Assembly (NCBI GenBank): GCA_023135255.1
Contig: JAGLTN010000118.1
Coordinates: 1 to 5,699 of the forward strand
Direction of reading: 5' to 3'
Length of the DNA stretch: 5,699 nt
Origin: Planctomycetota bacterium
GTDB lineage: Bacteria; Planctomycetota; Phycisphaerae; Sedimentisphaerales; Anaerobacaceae
Shown here piece by piece: positions 4,831 through 5,699 of the stretch (within the stretch, counting starts at the first letter, position 1; the number at the start of each line of letters is the position of its first letter). The notes below the pieces were generated by a model. The model ran no database searches. It was given only the letters and a program-made list of their open reading frames with translations, and was not told the origin of the DNA. The position numbers were made by a program, and so were the translations under genes.

Positions 4831-5286
4831 ATGAATGAGACAGACAATAGCCAAGCAACTAAAGACGATAAGCAACCCAGCCCAAAAACCAAAAGCAGAA
4901 AAAAGAAAGTAGTGATAATTCTATTTTGCGTCTTTGGTATACCAACTATCTTCCTATTGTTTTCTGCCTGGATACTAAGCCATACTTGCGAAATCGCTCA
5001 ACATAACATCAACGGCTCAACCAGCAATGAGGTATATCTACACCAAGACGGCCATAGTGAAGCTGTCTTCGATTCATCAGGCAATCCTGTAACCGACGAG
5101 GAAAACAAAGCAAGCTATAATTACTACCACCCACAGAAGCAACCGCTCAGACATTTTTGCTGCGACACCTTACCATGGCTAATGTGGGGGAATTCAGAAA
5201 AAGACAAAACCACAAAATCACAACGCCTAAAAGCATTCCTAACAGACCTAAAACACGGAATCATAAAAGCATTCAACAGACAATAA
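4831..5286 (+). CDS. Small single-pass membrane protein of unknown function
   Basis: A 151-residue protein that I cannot name. Residues 1-26 are polar and strongly basic at the end (KTKSRKKK). One hydrophobic span covers about 27-49 (VVIILFCVFGIPTIFLLFSA). The basic side should stay in the cytoplasm, leaving residues 50-151 outside. The outer part has a conserved-looking core: NEVYLHQDGHSEAVFDSSGN (66-85), NYYHPQKQPLRHF (97-109), then a CC pair and D-T-L-P-W-L-M-W-G-N-S (112-122). From memory this E-x-V-(Y/F)-D-x-x-G-x-x-V-T-D ... N-Y ... H-F ... D-x-L-P-W-x-x-W-G-N pattern occurs in small secreted proteins and at the ends of some polymorphic-toxin-like proteins. I did not verify this, so no function is claimed. 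The start is supported by TAAGG seven bases upstream. It has its own promoter and ends 30 bases before the convergent membrane protein gene. Its sense strand is rich in A and C compared with the neighbours. Confidence 0.75.
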   Translation: MNETDNSQATKDDKQPSPKTKSRKKKVVIILFCVFGIPTIFLLFSAWILSHTCEIAQHNINGSTSNEVYLHQDGHSEAVFDSSGNPVTDEENKASYNYYHPQKQPLRHFCCDTLPWLMWGNSEKDKTTKSQRLKAFLTDLKHGIIKAFNRQ

Positions 5287-5297
5287 CCCCACCACAA

Positions 5298-5335
5298 AAA
5301 AGCCAAAAAAACTCATTCAATTTTTTTCTGCTTTT
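5298..5335. terminator. Interrupted inverted repeat between convergent genes, possible bidirectional terminator
   Basis: AAAAGC (5298-5303) pairs with GCTTTT (5330-5335), and A7 (5305-5311) pairs with T7 (5321-5327), around a 9-base loop with one small internal mismatch. This gives 13 base pairs located between the stop at 5286 and the convergent stop at 5317. The A/T-rich arms give T-tracts in both directions. The stem has only two G:C pairs, so strength is doubtful. Confidence 0.35.
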
Positions 5336-5699
5336 ACTATCAGCAGCGGGAAAATGATATCACTTACACAGCAGGGTAGCCAGACAGCTAAAAACAGAAA
5401 CACAAGACATCCTGCAAGAATAAACAGCGACAGGTTCTGGTTAATTGCCATTATCATATGGAATGAAGACGCCCATGTGCTAAGCAGTACATGACCGGCA
5501 TGTGGGAAGTGAGTTTTAGGCCAATAATAAGCTATCAAAACGCCGACAATGGCAGCGGGGTTTACAATATACCAGTCTTCAATGAACCCAATATGCGTAT
5601 GAGCCTGCATCCCAAGAATGTATTCGCCGATGTATGGGATTATCGAGTCGCTCACTGTAGCTACGCCGATGGCACCTACATAGCCCACGATCAGAGTTT
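5317..5699 (-). CDS. Multi-pass integral membrane protein of unknown function, C-terminal part (runs off the right edge)
   Basis: The reading frame is open to the window edge, where the bases before the GTG at 5688 encode T-L-I in frame. That GTG is therefore probably an internal valine and the gene starts outside. About 127 residues are visible. The sequence has roughly four hydrophobic stretches: VGYVGAIGVATVSDSIIPYI, NPAAIVGVLIAYYW, HVLLSTWASSFHMIMAI and LSLFILAGCLVFLFLAVWLP. Between them are His-rich, probably conserved segments (AHTHIGFIEDWYIVNP; PKTHFPHAGH). The end carries LPCCVSDIIFPLLIV and a short charged tail (KAEKN). His, Asp and Cys residues near membrane borders could bind a metal, but that is speculation. 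I do not recognise a characterised family. It converges on the small membrane protein gene. Confidence 0.75.
   Translation of the reverse strand, partial: TLIVGYVGAIGVATVSDSIIPYIGEYILGMQAHTHIGFIEDWYIVNPAAIVGVLIAYYWPKTHFPHAGHVLLSTWASSFHMIMAINQNLSLFILAGCLVFLFLAVWLPCCVSDIIFPLLIVKAEKN

Noticed and set aside
4553..4858. 101-codon minus-strand frame across the manA start and the intergenic region
   Set aside because: It reads through the repeat block, the manA promoter and the first codons of manA in another frame; the protein has no recognisable features.
5157..5357. 66-codon plus-strand frame overlapping the end of the small membrane protein
   Set aside because: It is a frame-shifted shadow that continues over the inverted repeat and antisense to the right-hand gene; its poly-Asn/Lys-like content reflects A-rich DNA.

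Overview
The window looks like chromosomal DNA from a bacterium with moderate to low G+C content, holding envelope and polysaccharide genes. No rRNA, tRNA, CRISPR array, transposase or phage gene is visible. My best guess at the source is the Planctomycetota, perhaps a Phycisphaerae or Sedimentisphaerales relative. This rests on remembered similarity (the WecA-like enzyme with GHIYDQ in place of the usual His cluster, and the style of the two uncharacterised proteins at the right end), so it is only a weak inference. A peptidoglycan amidase with a lipobox shows a peptidoglycan-containing wall and lipoprotein sorting.

Left part (1-2598): a divergent polysaccharide locus. A DegT/DnrJ/EryC1/StrS sugar aminotransferase runs leftwards out of the window (only its first 82 residues are present). 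A two-gene operon runs rightwards: a CarB-like ATP-grasp ligase of unknown substrate (458-1435), then a polyprenyl-phosphate sugar-1-phosphate transferase of the WecA/MraY superfamily (1447-2598). The 210-base space between the divergent starts holds a good sigma70-type promoter for each direction. A perfect 17-bp palindrome covers the -10 box and probable start site of the rightward one. Together these genes suggest synthesis of a modified sugar and initiation of a lipid-linked glycan.

Middle part (2617-4620), all leftward: manA, a short class I mannose-6-phosphate isomerase that supplies or drains mannose-6-phosphate, followed after 126 bases by a lipoprotein N-acetylmuramoyl-L-alanine amidase of the Amidase_3 family. 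manA has a near-consensus promoter so close to its ATG that the mRNA is probably leaderless. The gap between the two genes holds a 12-bp palindrome and a degenerate GC-rich element, a second version of which lies upstream of manA.

Right part (4621-5699): a 210-base intergenic region with a dispersed-repeat-like block (GTCATTCCGA...GGAATCTAC) and a promoter for a small single-pass membrane protein of unknown function (4831-5286). Its leader contains a two-codon ORF with its own Shine-Dalgarno. Converging on it is the C-terminal part of an uncharacterised multi-pass membrane protein that enters from the right edge. A 13-bp interrupted inverted repeat lies between the two and may be a shared terminator.

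I do not see a clear new defence, toxin or mobile system. The points most worth a second look are the ATP-grasp/WecA pair with its palindromic operator candidate, the leaderless manA, and the two uncharacterised proteins at the right end.
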